From: Desulfobacterales bacterium
Lineage (GTDB): Bacteria > Desulfobacterota > Desulfobacteria > Desulfobacterales > QNYZ01
Length of the DNA: 6,962 nucleotides
Reading direction: 5' to 3'
NCBI GenBank assembly: GCA_029938515.1
Contig: JAOZUU010000151.1
Coordinates: forward strand, 1 to 6,962
Shown: piece by piece, positions 5,360 through 6,962 of the stretch
How positions within the stretch are numbered: the first letter of the stretch is position 1
Layout: the number at the start of each line of letters is the position of its first letter
Made by a program: the position numbers and the translations under genes
Notes under the pieces: model-generated
Told to the model about the DNA's origin: nothing
Seen by the model: only the letters and a program-made list of their open reading frames with translations
Database searches by the model: none

Positions 5360-6758
5360 CGAACAGCGTATTTGTCGGAACTGCGCAAAGATATTGGCTA
5401 AATCCGGCTATGAGGCTTGCTATGCGTTAAATGGACACGATGCCTTGAAGATGATGGATGAAAACCGGTTTTATGTCGTAATTACCGATCTAAAAATGAG
5501 CCGGGTGGGGGGGATGGAAGTTCTGCTTCGGGTCAAAGAGAATTATCCGGACATCCAGGTGATTGTAATCACCGGTTATGCTTCGGTTGCCTCTGCCGTT
5601 GAAGTCATGAAAATGGGTGCTTGCGATTATCTCCCCAAGCCCTTTACACCCCATGAGCTTCGTGCGGTTGTTCGTCAGGCATTGGATCAGCGGGAAATTT
5701 TTCTGCAGAATCATCGGCTGATTCAACGGAAAAAACCATCCAAGCCCATTTCCCATCAACTCATCGGCAGCAGCCCTAAAATTGATAAAGTCATTACGAT
5801 GGTCGAAAAGGTGGCCCCCACCGACGCCACCGTATTGGTCTACGGTGAAAGCGGCACCGGCAAGGAACTGATCGCCCGGGCAGTTCATGCCAACAGTAAA
5901 CGGAATAAAACGGTCTTTTTTGCGGTGGACTGCGGCACCCTGTCCAATAACCTTCTGGAAAGCGAATTGTTTGGCCATAAAAAGGGTTCCTTTACCGGTG
6001 CCCACAAAGATAAGGATGGTATCTTCAAACGGGCGGATGGGGGTACGGTATTTCTTGATGAAATCAGTAACATCGGTCTGGAAGTGCAGGGTAAACTGCT
6101 TCGTTTTCTTGAAACCCGTGAGTTTTTAATGCTGGGTGATACCAGACCCCAAAAAATAGATGTGCGTTTGATCCTGGCAACCAATAAAAACCTCACCGAA
6201 ATGGTGGCTCAAAATTTATTCAGAGAGGATTTTTACTATCGTATCGATGTGTATCCGATTATCCTGCCACCGCTCAGGGAACGCAGGATGGATATTTTAC
6301 CCATTGCGTATCATTTCCTGGAGCAATTTTGCCACCAGTTGGATAAAAAGATTAAGGGATTTGACGATGATGCTGTCCATCGGTTAATGGCGTTTGATTG
6401 GCCGGGAAATGTCCGGCAGTTGAAAAATGTGGTGGAAAGGGCGACGATCCTTTGTGAATCGAATCGTATTTCGTTGAAAGATCTCCCCTTGTTTGCAGAT
6501 ATAGAGGACATAGGACAATTGCTTGAGTGTACGCCGGCAACAAATGAAGAGCTCAAAAGGATGAAAAAGGAAATCAGACAGAAAGCGGTTCAACGGGTTG
6601 AAAAAAACTTTATTCTCAATGCCCTGGCCAAAAGCGACTGGAACGTCACGCAAGCGGCTAAAAAAACAGGGCTACAAAGAACCAATTTTCATAATCTTAT
6701 GAAAAAACATAAGATAATACGACACCAGGCACACCGAAATGAAAAGAATGGCCCATAA
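5325..6758 (+). CDS. NtrC-family sigma-54-dependent response regulator
   Basis: A 477-residue DNA-binding activator and the evident partner of the kinase upstream. Receiver domain, residues about 6-120: acidic pair D11-D12, phospho-acceptor D55 (VVITDLKM), T83 and K105 (LPKPF), a full set. AAA+ domain, about 146-375: Walker A GESGTGK (174-180), sigma-54 loop GSFTGA (221-226, Ser for the usual Ala), Walker B TVFLDEI (241-247), sensor ATN (285-287), probable arginine-finger region FREDFYYR (299-306) and WPGNVRQL (359-366). After a charged linker (about 400-425), residues 428-462 form a Fis-type helix-turn-helix (NVTQAAKKTGLQRTNFHNLM). Phosphorylation should drive assembly of the ATPase ring that remodels sigma-54 holoenzyme. 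AAGGAG (5313-5318) lies six bases before the ATG, inside the kinase gene, in the same CAAAGGAGATA context as the kinase start. No strong terminator follows the stop. Confidence 0.96.
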   Translation: MRPNPRILIIDDEQRICRNCAKILAKSGYEACYALNGHDALKMMDENRFYVVITDLKMSRVGGMEVLLRVKENYPDIQVIVITGYASVASAVEVMKMGACDYLPKPFTPHELRAVVRQALDQREIFLQNHRLIQRKKPSKPISHQLIGSSPKIDKVITMVEKVAPTDATVLVYGESGTGKELIARAVHANSKRNKTVFFAVDCGTLSNNLLESELFGHKKGSFTGAHKDKDGIFKRADGGTVFLDEISNIGLEVQGKLLRFLETREFLMLGDTRPQKIDVRLILATNKNLTEMVAQNLFREDFYYRIDVYPIILPPLRERRMDILPIAYHFLEQFCHQLDKKIKGFDDDAVHRLMAFDWPGNVRQLKNVVERATILCESNRISLKDLPLFADIEDIGQLLECTPATNEELKRMKKEIRQKAVQRVEKNFILNALAKSDWNVTQAAKKTGLQRTNFHNLMKKHKIIRHQAHRNEKNGP

Positions 6759-6804
6759 GGCTCATTCAAAAAATGTCTGGTCCTGTCGAAAAAATACACT
6801 GTAA

Positions 6805-6960
6805 ATATTTTATATACACCTCCTCGAAGTAACGCTTCCCAAATTATCCACTGTTCTATATTTTACCTTATCCATTGCGCCAGGGAATACGTCTGTTTAA
6901 TAAGATAATCGGCGCAGAGAGATTGAACCCGGTTTAAAACGTATATTTTTTCTATACACC
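6805..6960 (+). repeat. Two imperfect AT-rich direct repeats downstream of the response regulator
   Basis: ATATTTTATATACACC (6805-6820) and a related ATATTTTTTCTATACACC (6943-6960) share an ATATTTT start and a TATACACC end, about 140 bases apart, and the second abuts the window edge. Between them TGCGCC (6876-6881) and GGCGCA (6911-6916) form an inverted repeat with a long loop. No gene is supported in 6759-6962. They may be regulatory sequence for a gene to the right, or chance similarity in AT-rich DNA. Confidence 0.25.
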
Positions 6961-6962
6961 GC

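Noticed and set aside
5490..6005. Long minus-strand open frame (171 codons) opposite the response regulator
   Set aside because: It is antisense to a fully conserved receiver and AAA+ coding region, has no family resemblance, and is a shadow of the real gene.
6817..6826. Perfect Shine-Dalgarno-like sequence (GAGGAGGTG) on the minus strand
   Set aside because: No ATG follows at a suitable distance. The first GTG is about 17 bases away and opens a short frame into the 3' end of the response regulator gene.

Overview
The window looks like a chromosomal stretch from a Gram-negative bacterium of moderate GC content, most likely in the Desulfobacterota (the former sulfate-reducing deltaproteobacteria). 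This rests on family content: a periplasmic SH3 protein with a coiled coil and C-terminal anchor, a DUF1178 protein, a DUF4388/PATAN protein with cyclic-nucleotide-binding-type domains, and a cytosolic Rossmann-PAS histidine kinase next to an NtrC-type sigma-54 activator. The taxonomic call is an inference; there is no marker gene here.

Layout, left to right. Positions 1-153 hold the start of a minus-strand gene that runs off the left edge. A perfect inverted repeat (148-173) overlaps its likely start codon and also looks like the terminator of the next gene. Positions 192-848 (minus) encode a membrane-anchored periplasmic SH3/coiled-coil protein. A divergent intergenic region (849-1068) separates it from a plus-strand DUF1178 zinc-ribbon-like protein (1069-1500). 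A gene-poor stretch of about 500 bases (1501-1996) follows, with one convincing terminator hairpin and an unconvincing minus-strand open frame. Next come an unrecognised 107-residue protein (1997-2320) and a 399-residue protein (2407-3606) made of an N-terminal DUF4388/PATAN domain and two cyclic-nucleotide-binding-type domains with no DNA-binding tail.

The right half is a two-component system. A promoter with a perfect -35 hexamer (3702-3730) leads into a leader of roughly 160 nt, then a soluble histidine kinase (3896-5359; Rossmann domain, PAS with three clustered cysteines, HisKA, HATPase). A sigma-54-dependent response regulator (5325-6758; receiver, AAA+, Fis HTH) overlaps it by 35 nt. 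The last 204 bases are AT-rich and contain no supported gene.

The two-component pair is a clear functional unit: a cytoplasmic, possibly nucleotide- or redox-sensing kinase that should phosphorylate the adjacent activator, which would then open sigma-54 promoters. No convincing sigma-54 promoter is visible near the pair, so its targets are probably elsewhere. The DUF4388-CNB protein upstream is probably also a signalling protein, but it appears to be a separate transcription unit. No mobile element, CRISPR array, tRNA or rRNA is visible.
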